Shown here: piece by piece, positions 27,055 to 35,062 of the stretch
Layout of the letters: each line of letters begins with the position of its first letter
Position numbering within the stretch: the stretch's first letter is position 1
Assembly: GCA_016234495.1 (NCBI GenBank)
Contig: JACRBI010000033.1
Span: 1-64,000, forward strand
Length of the DNA stretch: 64,000 bases
DNA from: Chloroflexota bacterium
GTDB taxonomy: Bacteria; Chloroflexota; Anaerolineae; Anaerolineales; Villigracilaceae
Direction of reading: 5' to 3'
The notes under the pieces: model-generated
The model's database searches: none
Seen by the model: the letters and a program-made list of their open reading frames with translations, nothing else
Told to the model about the DNA's origin: nothing
Position numbers and translations under genes: made by a program

Positions 27055-27081
27055 AACGGGTCGTGAAAGTCACGACCCGTT
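27055..27081 (-). terminator. Terminator-like hairpin after rpmF
   Basis: AACGGGTCGTGA pairs with TCACGACCCGTT around a 3-base loop. On the minus strand it is followed by TGTGTTTAACGG, a short T-rich stretch. It could reduce transcription from rpmF into fabD. Confidence 0.65.
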
Positions 27082-27086
27082 GAGCG

Positions 27087-27287
27087 TTATGCGCTGGCTT
27101 TCTTTTCTTTCTTGACCTGAATAACTTCGCGGCCATTGTAGAAACCGCAGCTTGAGCAGACGGTGTGCGGCAGGCGCTTGGCGCCGCAGTTGGAGCAGGC
27201 AACGGTGTTTACCGCTGTCAACGCATCCTGTGAGCGGCGGCGGTCACGGCGGCCTTTGGAATGTTTGCGCTTGGGATGTGGGGTCAT
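27087..27287 (-). CDS. rpmF: 50S ribosomal protein L32
   Basis: A 66-residue basic ribosomal protein. The N-terminus (TPHPKRKHSKGRRDRRR) and the four-cysteine zinc site (CSNCGAKRLPHTVCSSC) identify L32 of the zinc-binding type. AAAGGAGAAAG precedes the ATG. A near-consensus promoter lies at 27366-27394, leaving a leader of about 70 bases with a stable hairpin. fabD follows on the same strand, a common arrangement linking ribosome and lipid genes. Confidence 0.96.
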   Translation of the reverse strand: MTPHPKRKHSKGRRDRRRSQDALTAVNTVACSNCGAKRLPHTVCSSCGFYNGREVIQVKKEKKASA

Positions 27288-27314
27288 TTCTTACTTTCTC
27301 CTTTATACATACAT

Positions 27315-27339
27315 CAGACGGGCACTTGCGCCCGTCTGG
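27315..27339 (-). promoter_or_regulatory. Hairpin in the rpmF 5' leader
   Basis: CAGACGGGC pairs with GCCCGTCTG around the loop ACTTGC within the predicted rpmF leader, upstream of its ribosome site. It is a candidate for autogenous control by L32 or for mRNA protection. The downstream T-tract is weak on either strand. Confidence 0.45.
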
Positions 27340-27365
27340 TTGGTTTTGATGAATGAAGCGGGCAG

Positions 27366-27394
27366 ATTATAAGGGGATGAAGCAGTGACGTCAA
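27366..27394 (-). promoter_or_regulatory. Sigma-70-type promoter for rpmF
   Basis: On the minus strand TTGACG (27389-27394) and TATAAT (27366-27371) are separated by exactly 17 bases. The -35 box shares the palindrome TGACGTCA with the possible promoter of the divergent phosphatase gene. Confidence 0.8.
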
Positions 27395-27413
27395 GGCAGA
27401 ACTGTTGTAAAAT
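27385..27413 (+). promoter_or_regulatory. Candidate promoter for the SpoIIE-type phosphatase gene
   Basis: GTGACG (27385-27390) and TAAAAT (27408-27413) are 17 bases apart. The start codon at 27421 follows only 7 bases later and has no Shine-Dalgarno sequence, so the transcript may be leaderless. Confidence 0.5.
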
Positions 27414-27420
27414 CTTCCAC

Positions 27421-28128
27421 ATGGAAATTCAGATCGCTGTTGCAAAGGTCAATAAATACGCTGTCTCTGAAAGCGGCGACACGCTTGAAGTCATTGAGCG
27501 CCCCACCGGCGGATTATCGGTGGTGCTGGCTGACGGCCAGACCAGCGGACGCGGCGCAAAAGCTGTCTCGCAGTTGGTGGTCCGCAAAGTGATTGGCTTG
27601 CTGGCCGAGGGCGTGCGCGATGGAGCCGCCGCCCGCGCCGCATCTGACGCGCTATTTGCCGATAAATCCGGCAAAGTCACCTGCACGCTGAATATCGCCT
27701 CCGTTGACCTACACAGCAACACCATTGTGCTTACGCGCAACAACCCCGTTCCGATGTTTATCTGCCGCGGGGAACAGATCGACTCGCACCACGAAGACAG
27801 CGCCTCGCTTGGCACATCGCGGAATGTGCGCCCGGTCATTACTGAACTGGGAATTGAATCTGACCTGACGATCATCATCTTCACTGACGGGATCAGCCAC
27901 GCAGGCAAGCGGCGCGGCCTGCCCATGAACCCCGGCGAGACGATCCGCTCGCTGATGGAAGATCAGGACCCCACCCCGCAGCAGCTTGCCGACTCGCTTC
28001 TCGCGCACGCAGTCAGTCTTGACGATAACCGCCCCGCCGACGACATCAGCGTGTTGGTGTTAAAAGTTTCCTCACTCAGCGGCGACAATGTCAGACGCAT
28101 GAATGTCCGGCTTCCCATCAATGTCTAA
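27421..28128 (+). CDS. SpoIIE-family (PP2C-like) serine phosphatase
   Basis: Predicted cytoplasmic phosphatase domain protein of 235 residues. The metal-binding acidic residues appear in VVLADGQTSG, FTDGISHAG and RPADDISVLVLKV, as in PP2C/SpoIIE phosphatases that dephosphorylate serine on anti-sigma-factor antagonists. No sensor domain is attached and no anti-sigma partner is nearby. It begins a tight run with the channel-like RCK protein and the P-loop NTPase; their frames overlap, which implies shared translation. The ATG at 27421 lacks a ribosome site. Confidence 0.88.
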   Translation: MEIQIAVAKVNKYAVSESGDTLEVIERPTGGLSVVLADGQTSGRGAKAVSQLVVRKVIGLLAEGVRDGAAARAASDALFADKSGKVTCTLNIASVDLHSNTIVLTRNNPVPMFICRGEQIDSHHEDSASLGTSRNVRPVITELGIESDLTIIIFTDGISHAGKRRGLPMNPGETIRSLMEDQDPTPQQLADSLLAHAVSLDDNRPADDISVLVLKVSSLSGDNVRRMNVRLPINV

Positions 28129-29188
28129 AGCACACAAGATCAGGTCAGGCACGAGAGCGCATCGCTGGCAGCATTTCCGTGCATCCATCCGGGATACGAC
28201 CATCCTGCTCGGTGAATTCCGCACAGCCCTGCTATGGTTCTCGGTTGCGATACTAGGCGGCGGGACGCTGTTTTATTTTCTGTCGAATCTGTTCAATGAG
28301 CCGATCACAAGCCTCGCCGAAGCAATTTACATCGTCCTCACCATCACATTTTTGCAGCCCCCCAATCGGGATTTCCCGACCAATATCATTCTGCAATTAT
28401 TTCACTTTATCATGCCCGTAATTGGGATCGTCATGCTCGCGCAGGGATTGGCAGATTTCGGAAGCCTGCTCTTCAATCGCCGCGCGCGCAACAAGGAATG
28501 GGAAATGGCAGTCGCATCCACACTCAACAAACATGTAATTCTTGTCGGCCTCGGACATCTCGGTTATCGCGTTGCGCTCAAACTACATGAAACAGGCGAG
28601 CAGGTTGCGGCAATTGAATTCAATGCGAACACAGACACCCTGAGCGTTGTCCGCGAACTTGGCATTCCCGTCATCCACGACGACGCCACCCGCCCCGCCG
28701 CACTTGAAGCCGCCAACATCAAAGATGCGCGCACCATCATCCTTGCCAGCCAGAATGACGCGATGAATTTACAGATCGCGCTCAAGGCTCGCAGCATGAA
28801 CCCGAAAATTAAAGTCGTCATCCGCATATTCGATGAAGACTTCGCGCACGCGCTGCAAGATCAATTCGGATTCATCGCTTTGAGCGCCACAGAAATGGCT
28901 GCGCCTGTTTTTGCCGCCGCCGCCACAGGCACGGATGTGACCAATCCCATTTCGATTGAAGGACAACTTCTCAGCCTTGCGCGAATCACTGTCTCCGGCG
29001 ATGCCGCCTTCGCCGATAAATCCGTCGGCTACGTGGAAGACCGCTATCACCTCAGTATCGTCCTGATCCGTCACGATCATCACTCCGAAATGCACCCAAC
29101 CGACAATAGCCCCATTCACGCAGGCGACACGCTCGCCGTGCTCGGCGGACCCGATGAACTGCATCGCTTAATGCATGACAATGAGTGA
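28121..29188 (+). CDS. K+-channel-like RCK (TrkA-N) protein lacking the selectivity filter
   Basis: Membrane protein of 355 residues with the two-helix pore layout: TM1 about 36-55, a pore-like loop about 64-84 and TM2 about 89-115. A cytoplasmic RCK domain follows, with a nucleotide-binding GLGHLG at 143-148, and then a TrkA-C domain. Where potassium channels carry TVGYGD, this protein reads TITFLQPPN, so the canonical filter is absent. It may conduct another ion, be non-conducting, or be a sensor. The ATG at 28121 overlaps the phosphatase stop; an earlier ATG at 28103 is possible. The 3' end overlaps the next gene. Confidence 0.85.
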   Translation: MSKAHKIRSGTRAHRWQHFRASIRDTTILLGEFRTALLWFSVAILGGGTLFYFLSNLFNEPITSLAEAIYIVLTITFLQPPNRDFPTNIILQLFHFIMPVIGIVMLAQGLADFGSLLFNRRARNKEWEMAVASTLNKHVILVGLGHLGYRVALKLHETGEQVAAIEFNANTDTLSVVRELGIPVIHDDATRPAALEAANIKDARTIILASQNDAMNLQIALKARSMNPKIKVVIRIFDEDFAHALQDQFGFIALSATEMAAPVFAAAATGTDVTNPISIEGQLLSLARITVSGDAAFADKSVGYVEDRYHLSIVLIRHDHHSEMHPTDNSPIHAGDTLAVLGGPDELHRLMHDNE

Positions 29189-29543
29189 GCCTGATAAACG
29201 TCCGCTGATTGGAATCGTCGGTCCGTGCGGGTCGGGAAAATCCACGCTCGTTGCAGGGTTGGAAAAACATGGGTATCACTGCCGCCACATTGCGCAGGAA
29301 CATTCCTACGTCAGGCAGATGTGGCAGGTCATCACCAAGCCCGACATTCTCATTTATCTAAAATGCTCATTTGAAAACTCCACCACCCGCCGAAAATTAA
29401 ACTGGCTGCGCGCCGACCATGAAGAACAACTCAAAAGGCTCGCTCACGCGCACGACCACGCAAACATCCTCATTGACACGGATATTTTAAATCCAGATGA
29501 AGTCCTCGCCCGCGCATTGAAGTATTTACAGGAACACATTTAA
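29181..29543 (+). CDS. Small P-loop NTPase / kinase-like protein
   Basis: Protein of 120 residues starting with a Walker A motif, GPCGSGKSTL. The remainder resembles a shortened nucleoside or adenylate kinase fold (KPDILIYLKC and later DTDILNPDEV), but lacks a clear lid. Its substrate is unknown. The start may be 29175 or 29181; both overlap the channel gene, and neither has a ribosome site, so translation is probably coupled. The following peptidase starts at the overlapping TAATG. Confidence 0.78.
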   Translation: MSEPDKRPLIGIVGPCGSGKSTLVAGLEKHGYHCRHIAQEHSYVRQMWQVITKPDILIYLKCSFENSTTRRKLNWLRADHEEQLKRLAHAHDHANILIDTDILNPDEVLARALKYLQEHI

Positions 29544-31033
29544 TGAAAAGGATTTTTCTGACCTCAAGCATTGCGCTTCTTTTCCTAACCTCGTGCCTGC
29601 TCTTTACACCACAAGCAGAATCCACGCCCGAACCGATTCCACCTACCTCCACTCCCACGGTTTCCCCTGCCCCAACCGACCGCTCCATCTTCAAAGACGG
29701 ACTGATCCCAGAGTATCAAAGCATCGTCGATGAACTTCCGCACGCAAGCATCTACGAAATTAAATTCATCATCACCGACGACATGTACCACATCACAGGC
29801 GAGGAATTCGTCGCCTACACCAACACAGAAACCATTCCGTTGAATGAAATCAGGTTTCGGCTATTCTCCAACATCCTCGGCGGAGACATGCACGTAGATG
29901 AGGTCTTCGTCAACAACGAAGCGATCGTCCCCAATTACACATTGAACGACAGCGTCTTGAATGTGCCGCTCAAGAAAGCGCTTCAGCCTGGGGAAAGCAT
30001 CAACCTGAAAATGGACTTCAAGCTCACCGTTCCGCAATCTGTTGACTTGAATTACGGGGTTCAGGCTTATTACGAAAATGTATTGACGCTTGCCCACGCC
30101 TACCCGATGATCGCCGTATTTGACGATGAAGGCTGGAACGCAGAGATTCCCCCGCAATCCGGCGATGTGACTTACGCGGATATGTCCTTCTTCCTTGTCA
30201 CAGTGGAAGCGCCGAAGAACGTGGTGCTGGTCGGCTCGGGGCGTGAGATCAGCCGTCAGAATACCGGGAGCAGGCAAACGGTCAGATATGAAGCGGGACC
30301 GGTGCGCGATTTTTATCTGGCTGCGAGTCCAGACTACAAAGTCATCAGCAAGGAAGTTAATGGAGTCGAGTTAAGATTTTATACGCGGGCTAAATTGAAA
30401 AAAGGCGCAGAATCTGCCTTGGAAGTTGCCGCCCGATCCATCGAAATATTTAACCAAAGATACGCGCCGTACCCCTACACCGAAATGGATTTTGTCTCTA
30501 CGCCCACGCTTGCTTTGGGAATAGAGTACCCCGGCATGATCGCCGTCACCGAATGGATTATCGAACCGGATAATTATTTATTGGAAGCGACAGTCGCGCA
30601 CGAAATTGGGCATCAGTGGTTTTACAACCTCGTCGGAAATGACCAGCTCGATGAACCCTGGCTGGATGAATCGCTGACGCAATTTGCCACGCTGCAATAT
30701 TTTTCAGACATGTACGGCGAAGCGGGCGCTCAAGCTTTCCGCGCCGAACTCGAAGGCAGATGGGCTCAAGTTGAGAATCAAAACATCCCGATCGGTCTGC
30801 CTGTGCGCGACTACACCAACGCTCAATATAGCGGGATCATTTATGGGCGCGGCGGTTTGTTTTTTGAAGCGCTGCGCGGCGAAATGGGAAACGATCATTT
30901 CGACAAATTCATGCAGGGCTACGTAAAAAATAACGCATGGAATATCGCCACGACTGAAATTATCAAATCTGTGGCCGAGGAATACTGCGCCTGTGACCTG
31001 GCTCCCCTGTTTGAAAAATGGATATTCCCGTAA
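29543..31033 (+). CDS. M1-family metallopeptidase lipoprotein
   Basis: Exported lipoprotein of 496 residues (lipobox LTSC, Cys18, followed by a Thr/Pro linker). The gluzincin signature HEIGH with a zinc-binding Glu 18 residues later (WLDES) is intact, and an exopeptidase-like GIEYPGM segment precedes it, as in M1 aminopeptidases. It probably trims peptides on the outer face of the membrane. Its ATG overlaps the stop of the upstream NTPase. A terminator follows before secD. Confidence 0.9.
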   Translation: MKRIFLTSSIALLFLTSCLLFTPQAESTPEPIPPTSTPTVSPAPTDRSIFKDGLIPEYQSIVDELPHASIYEIKFIITDDMYHITGEEFVAYTNTETIPLNEIRFRLFSNILGGDMHVDEVFVNNEAIVPNYTLNDSVLNVPLKKALQPGESINLKMDFKLTVPQSVDLNYGVQAYYENVLTLAHAYPMIAVFDDEGWNAEIPPQSGDVTYADMSFFLVTVEAPKNVVLVGSGREISRQNTGSRQTVRYEAGPVRDFYLAASPDYKVISKEVNGVELRFYTRAKLKKGAESALEVAARSIEIFNQRYAPYPYTEMDFVSTPTLALGIEYPGMIAVTEWIIEPDNYLLEATVAHEIGHQWFYNLVGNDQLDEPWLDESLTQFATLQYFSDMYGEAGAQAFRAELEGRWAQVENQNIPIGLPVRDYTNAQYSGIIYGRGGLFFEALRGEMGNDHFDKFMQGYVKNNAWNIATTEIIKSVAEEYCACDLAPLFEKWIFP

Positions 31034-31048
31034 TCCAATCAACCAGAG

Positions 31049-31088
31049 TATAATGTCGTCCGCGCCAGTCAAAGACTGGCATTTTTTT
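31049..31088 (+). terminator. Terminator between the M1 peptidase and secD, with adjacent -10-like box
   Basis: GCCAGTC (31064-31070) pairs with GACTGGC (31074-31080) around AAA, followed by ATTTTTTT. A TATAAT box at 31049-31054 lies just upstream without a clear -35. An outer GTCC/GGAC pairing would extend the stem and cover part of the secD ribosome site (GGACGGAGTGAG). Confidence 0.7.
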
Positions 31089-31102
31089 GGACGGAGTGAG
31101 AT

Positions 31103-32506
31103 ATGCGAAATCGAAATAACTGGTTGGTTTTAATTGTTCTATTAATAATCTTTTCCCTTTGGGTAGATCTAAGCAAAAAAATAACGATCTACAACCCATT
31201 CAACGACAAACCGCTCGTTGACCGCAATGTGGATGTCAAGCTCGGTCTTGACCTGCGCGGCGGGCTTCAGGCACTTCTCGAAGCCGATGTGCCCGCCGAA
31301 ACTGCCATCACCAGCGAAGAGTTGAATAACGCGAGGAACATCCTGCAGAACCGCGCGAACGCCCTCGGCGTCAGCGAGATCGTGATGCAGACCGCGGGCG
31401 ACCGCCGCATTGTGGCTGAATTCCCCGGCGTCACCAACCCCGAAGAAGTTGTTGCAACCTTGAAACAGACGGCTTTGCTGGAATTTGTGGACATGGGCAC
31501 GAATCCGCTGCAGCCCGGCTCGATCATCAAGACCGATTTTGGGATTGCGGATCCCGCCGCGCCGGGAGTTGATTCGCCGACTGCGACTCCGTCCGACCCT
31601 GCGGCTGCTCCAACAGAAACCGCGCCGGCTGAGACCATCTATCACACCGTGATGACCGGCGCCGGATTACAAACCGCAAGCGTACAGCGCAGTCAGACCG
31701 GCGCGTATCAGATCGCATTTGTACTCAAGAGTGACGCGACGAATACCTTTGCCGAATATACAACATCGCACACAAAACAATATCTGGCAATCGTGCTCGA
31801 CAAACAGGTCATCTCTGCGCCGATCATTGAAAACCCGATCACAAGCGGCGAAGGTGTCATCTCCGGAAATTTCACACAAGAAGCAGCCCAAACCCTTGCT
31901 GTCCAACTCCGCTCTGGCGCTCTTCCCATTCCGATCAAGGTCGTGGAAAGCCGCACGGTTGGCGCCACCCTTGGCGAGGAAAGTATCCGCAAGAGCGTCA
32001 TCGCCGGTATTATCGGAATGATAGTGGTAATCCTATTTATGGGATTCAACTACCAACTGCCGGGCATCATCGCAGACATGGCATTGATCTGCTACGCCTT
32101 ATTCAGCTTGATGGTCTTCAAATTGATCCCGGTCACATTGACGCTGCCGGGCATCGCCGGGTTTATCCTGAGCGTCGGCATGGCAGTGGATGCGAACGTG
32201 TTGATCTTTGAACGCCTCAAGGAAGAATTGCGCGCAGGTCGAAATTTGCGTCAGGCAATTGACCTTGCCTGGAGCCGCGCCTGGCCATCCATCCGCGACT
32301 CAAACACATCCACGCTCATCACCTGCCTGATCCTCTTCGTCTTCGGCAACACTTTCGGAGCCAGCATGGTGAAAGGCTTTTCAGTCACACTTGCTCTGGG
32401 TGTGGGAATTAGTTTGTTCACTGCCATCATCGTCACACGCACATTTCTACACACTGTGCTCGACGGAATGAAACTCGCCGAACACCCGCGCTGGTTCGGT
32501 TTATAG
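31103..32506 (+). CDS. secD: Protein translocase subunit SecD
   Basis: Membrane protein of 467 residues that works with SecF to use the proton gradient to complete protein export. It has an N-terminal helix, the conserved VKLGLDLRGGLQALLEAD motif, a large periplasm-side domain with a Pro/Thr/Ala-rich insert (about 155-175), and five more helices with GMAVDANVLIFERLKEE. GGAGTGAG precedes the start. secF follows after 9 bases. Confidence 0.96.
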   Translation: MRNRNNWLVLIVLLIIFSLWVDLSKKITIYNPFNDKPLVDRNVDVKLGLDLRGGLQALLEADVPAETAITSEELNNARNILQNRANALGVSEIVMQTAGDRRIVAEFPGVTNPEEVVATLKQTALLEFVDMGTNPLQPGSIIKTDFGIADPAAPGVDSPTATPSDPAAAPTETAPAETIYHTVMTGAGLQTASVQRSQTGAYQIAFVLKSDATNTFAEYTTSHTKQYLAIVLDKQVISAPIIENPITSGEGVISGNFTQEAAQTLAVQLRSGALPIPIKVVESRTVGATLGEESIRKSVIAGIIGMIVVILFMGFNYQLPGIIADMALICYALFSLMVFKLIPVTLTLPGIAGFILSVGMAVDANVLIFERLKEELRAGRNLRQAIDLAWSRAWPSIRDSNTSTLITCLILFVFGNTFGASMVKGFSVTLALGVGISLFTAIIVTRTFLHTVLDGMKLAEHPRWFGL

Positions 32507-32515
32507 GAGCGCGCA

Positions 32516-33466
32516 ATGAATATCGTTAAAAGTCGTTACGTTTATTTTCTCATTTCCCTGCTCGTGATCATTCCCGGTATCATCTTCATGGGCTTGAACT
32601 GGGCAAAAACAAAAGACGGTCCTTTGCTGCTAGGCGTTGACTTCCGCGGCGGTTCCCTGCTTGAAGTGCAGTTTGAAGGAACGCGCCCTTCGGCGGAAGA
32701 TATCGCAAGTTTATACAAGGAGTTTTCCAGCGAAGAACAGCCGATTGCAGACCCAATCATTCAGTCCCTCGGCGAAGACTCATTTTCAATCCGCTCCAAA
32801 ACAATGACCGATGAAACCAAGGGTTTGATCGTTGCCGAGATGGAAACCCGATTCTCGTCCAGGGTGATCGTCTTGAACTTCACCTCGGTCAGCGCATCGG
32901 TCGGAGCGGAAGTAACCCGCGCGGCCGGATTCGCCATCCTCGCAGCGGCTGCAGCAATCCTTGGGTACATCTGGTGGGCGTTCCGTAAAGTTGAACATGC
33001 ATACCGCTACGGCACTGCGGCCATCATCGCCATGCTGCATGACGTGCTTGTGGTCGTCGGCGTGGAAGCCATCCTCGGTTATTTCCTTGGATGGGAAGCA
33101 GATGCATTGTTCCTGACAGCGCTGCTGACCGTCATTGGTTTTTCAGTCCATGACACCATCGTGGTGTTTGACCGTGTGCGCGAAAACTCAGGGCTCTATC
33201 GACGTGTCGAGTACGAAAAGATGGTCAATCATTCCATCGTTCAAACTTTGGATCGTTCGATCACGACCCAGCTTACAGTGATGTTCACGTTGTTTACGCT
33301 GGTACTATTCGGCGGCGACAGCATCCGCCACTTTGTGATTATCCTGTTGATCGGTATTTTCAGCGGAACATATTCATCCATTTTCAACGCGGCGCAAATT
33401 CTGGTGGTCTGGGAAAACCGCGAATGGACGTCCTGGTTTAAGCGGAAAGAAGAAGCGGCATTCTAA
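32516..33466 (+). CDS. secF: Protein translocase subunit SecF
   Basis: Membrane protein of 316 residues with six predicted helices. Family motifs include LLGVDFRGGSLLEVQF near the N-terminus, TVIGFSVHDTIVVFDRVREN in the fourth-helix region and the RSITTQLTVMFTLFTLVLFGG segment. It begins 9 bases after secD and forms an operon with it. A terminator follows the stop. Confidence 0.96.
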   Translation: MNIVKSRYVYFLISLLVIIPGIIFMGLNWAKTKDGPLLLGVDFRGGSLLEVQFEGTRPSAEDIASLYKEFSSEEQPIADPIIQSLGEDSFSIRSKTMTDETKGLIVAEMETRFSSRVIVLNFTSVSASVGAEVTRAAGFAILAAAAAILGYIWWAFRKVEHAYRYGTAAIIAMLHDVLVVVGVEAILGYFLGWEADALFLTALLTVIGFSVHDTIVVFDRVRENSGLYRRVEYEKMVNHSIVQTLDRSITTQLTVMFTLFTLVLFGGDSIRHFVIILLIGIFSGTYSSIFNAAQILVVWENREWTSWFKRKEEAAF

Positions 33467-33476
33467 CTCAACAAAA

Positions 33477-33508
33477 ATGGACATCGAAAATTGATGTCCA
33501 TTTTTTTA
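33477..33508 (+). terminator. Terminator after secF
   Basis: ATGGACATC pairs with GATGTCCAT around a 7-base loop and is followed by TTTTTTATT, ten bases past the secF stop. Confidence 0.88.
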
Positions 33509-33523
33509 TTCCACTGGAATCTT

Positions 33524-34129
33524 ATGAGCGATAATTTGCTTATCTTTTTGCGCGGCTTTCTCATTGGAATTTCGATCGCCGCGCCAGTTGGGCCTATCGG
33601 CGTATTATGTATCCGCCGAACACTGGCAGAGGGCAAATTAAAAGGATTCCTATCGGGGCTGGGCGCTGCCAGCGCAGACATGGTCTATGGGGCAATCGCG
33701 GCATTTGGGTTGACCTTCATCACAGACTTACTGTTGGATAACAAATTCTGGCTCCGCATCATCGGCGGGTGTTTTCTTTTATATCTTGGCCTGAAAACAT
33801 TCTTTGAAAAACCAGCAGATCATGCCGCCACAGCAAAACAGAGCGGGTACTTCGGCGCATATCTATCCACTTTTTTTCTGACCATCACCAACCCGATGAC
33901 GATCCTTTCATTCGCGGCGATCTTTGCGGGGACGATGTTCATTGGGAATGTCAACTCGCCTATCGTTTTGGTGGCGGGAGTATTCGCAGGGTCGGCATTC
34001 TGGTGGCTGGCACTCAGCTTCGGGGTCGGTTTGATTCGGGGTCGATTAAATCAAAATTTCATGACATGGATTAATCGAATTTCAGGCGCGGTCATCCTTT
34101 TCTTTGGAATCCTCGCGCTGGTGCCGTAG
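33524..34129 (+). CDS. LysE-family exporter
   Basis: Integral membrane protein of 201 residues with about six helices. The N-terminal ISIAAPVGPIGVLCIRRTL motif and the TITNPMTILSFAAIF motif are characteristic of the LysE/RhtB superfamily, which exports amino acids and similar solutes. The substrate is not known. The ATG at 33524 is chosen by alignment with the family; the upstream frame runs into the secF terminator. Confidence 0.88.
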   Translation: MSDNLLIFLRGFLIGISIAAPVGPIGVLCIRRTLAEGKLKGFLSGLGAASADMVYGAIAAFGLTFITDLLLDNKFWLRIIGGCFLLYLGLKTFFEKPADHAATAKQSGYFGAYLSTFFLTITNPMTILSFAAIFAGTMFIGNVNSPIVLVAGVFAGSAFWWLALSFGVGLIRGRLNQNFMTWINRISGAVILFFGILALVP

Positions 34130-34135
34130 CAAAGA

Positions 34136-34300
34136 CTAGCCCCCTTCTTCGCAGACGCCCGTTCCTTTTTTCTTTCAAGCATCGCGCGGATTCGGATATG
34201 CCCTTCCCTTGTCAATGGGTAAAACCATGCCATTGCGACCGCGCCAAACAGCAGCAGCGCGCCGAGCGGACCAATCAAAAAGGGATTGCCTGCAGTGTGA
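34136..34300 (-). pseudogene. C-terminal remnant of a sugar:cation (GPH/MFS-type) transporter
   Basis: On the minus strand one frame reads a membrane helix (FLIGPLGALLLFGAVAMAW) followed by FYPLTREGHIRIRAML and a basic tail. This matches the usual last helix and C-terminus of GPH-family sugar symporters. No start codon, upstream helices or own stop are present: the frame runs on antisense into the LysE gene. Only about 50 residues survive. It is either a gene-loss scar or a rearrangement junction. Confidence 0.55.
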
Positions 34301-34367
34301 CATTAGATTGGTCAAATAGAGTCACACCAACCGGGGGAGATTGACACCCGAACCAGCCGATTAACAT

Positions 34368-34407
34368 AAAGCAAATGCCCCGATATTTTATCGGGGCATT
34401 TGCTTTT
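34368..34407 (-). terminator. Terminator after tRNA-Gln
   Basis: AAAGCAAATGCCCCGATA pairs with TCGGGGCATTTGCTTT around a short A/T loop, only a few bases past the tRNA 3' end. The flanking T-runs would let it work in both directions. Confidence 0.85.
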
Positions 34408-34412
34408 ACTTG

Positions 34413-34483
34413 CTGGGGAACCTGGATTCGAACCAAGATACCATCCTCCAGAGGGACGTGTACTGCCGTTGTACGATTCCCCA
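34413..34483 (-). tRNA. tRNA-Gln (anticodon CTG)
   Basis: The 71-base minus-strand gene folds as a cloverleaf. The acceptor is TGGGGAA with TTCCCCA, the D stem GTAC/GTAC, the anticodon stem CGTCC/GGATG with loop CTCTGGA (anticodon CTG), and the T arm CTTGG-TTCGAAT-CCAGG. The discriminator is G and CCA is not encoded. Sequence and anticodon agree with glutamine tRNAs. It lies 0.6 kb from glnS, on the opposite strand. Confidence 0.95.
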
Positions 34484-34500
34484 ATAAACCAGCGGGGCGT

Positions 34501-34529
34501 ATTTTATCACGCCATTTGGGCATCGGCAA
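34501..34529 (-). promoter_or_regulatory. Promoter for tRNA-Gln
   Basis: On the minus strand TTGCCG (34524-34529) and TAAAAT (34501-34506) are 17 bases apart, and the tRNA starts 17 bases after the -10 box. Confidence 0.65.
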
Positions 34530-34534
34530 GGGAT

Positions 34535-34906
34535 TTATTTTCCCGCGTCAGCGCGGACTGTGCCTGCGTCAGATTGGGCGGCGCGGACCGCGCGGCGGGT
34601 GTTATCTTCCATGTCCATGAAGATCAACAGGACCTTGCCCACAGCCTGCAAGCCGATAAAATTCCACAAGCCCGGCAGGCTGGGTTGAAGCAGCCAGAGA
34701 ATCTGCTGGGCGGCGTCTGTCAAACCGGGCAGGACGATAAATCCGCGCAGGAGTGAGAGCGTAAAGGTGGTCAAAGACAACCCGACCTGCGCCGCATAGT
34801 AAATCAAGGCGATCCAGGCAAAAATATTCGCCAGCCGTGCAAGCCGCAAAATGGAGTCGCGGTCGAAGTAGGTGCCGGCAAAATTTGTTTTTTCAGTTTC
34901 CATCAT
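34535..34906 (-). CDS. Small membrane protein of unknown function
   Basis: A 123-residue protein with two or three hydrophobic segments (about 25-50, 52-72 and 80-97) and a polar acidic/basic tail. Family not recognised. GGAGGAACCC directly before the ATG at 34906 supports the start and makes it a likely real gene. It diverges from glnS and lies upstream of tRNA-Gln on the same strand. Confidence 0.72.
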   Translation of the reverse strand: MMETEKTNFAGTYFDRDSILRLARLANIFAWIALIYYAAQVGLSLTTFTLSLLRGFIVLPGLTDAAQQILWLLQPSLPGLWNFIGLQAVGKVLLIFMDMEDNTRRAVRAAQSDAGTVRADAGK

Positions 34907-35062
34907 GGGTTCCTCCGCTTTGGATTATAAATCAACATCTGCGTTTGTTATAATTGCGGACATTCACACACCAAACATCAGCGTGGAGAATATCTTTCTT
35001 TAGCCGAACAGGTCTAAGGTCGGAAAAGACGCGCTGAAATTCATTTCGAAGGCAATCCATCC

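Noticed and set aside
34275-34529. Minus-strand open frame of 84 codons
   Set aside because: It reads through the tRNA-Gln gene and its terminator, so it cannot be a protein gene. The plus-strand frames at 34375-34756 fail for the same reason or are antisense to the small membrane protein gene.
34950-35062. T-box riboswitch before glnS
   Set aside because: No T-box consensus or specifier/antiterminator layout is visible in the short leader.
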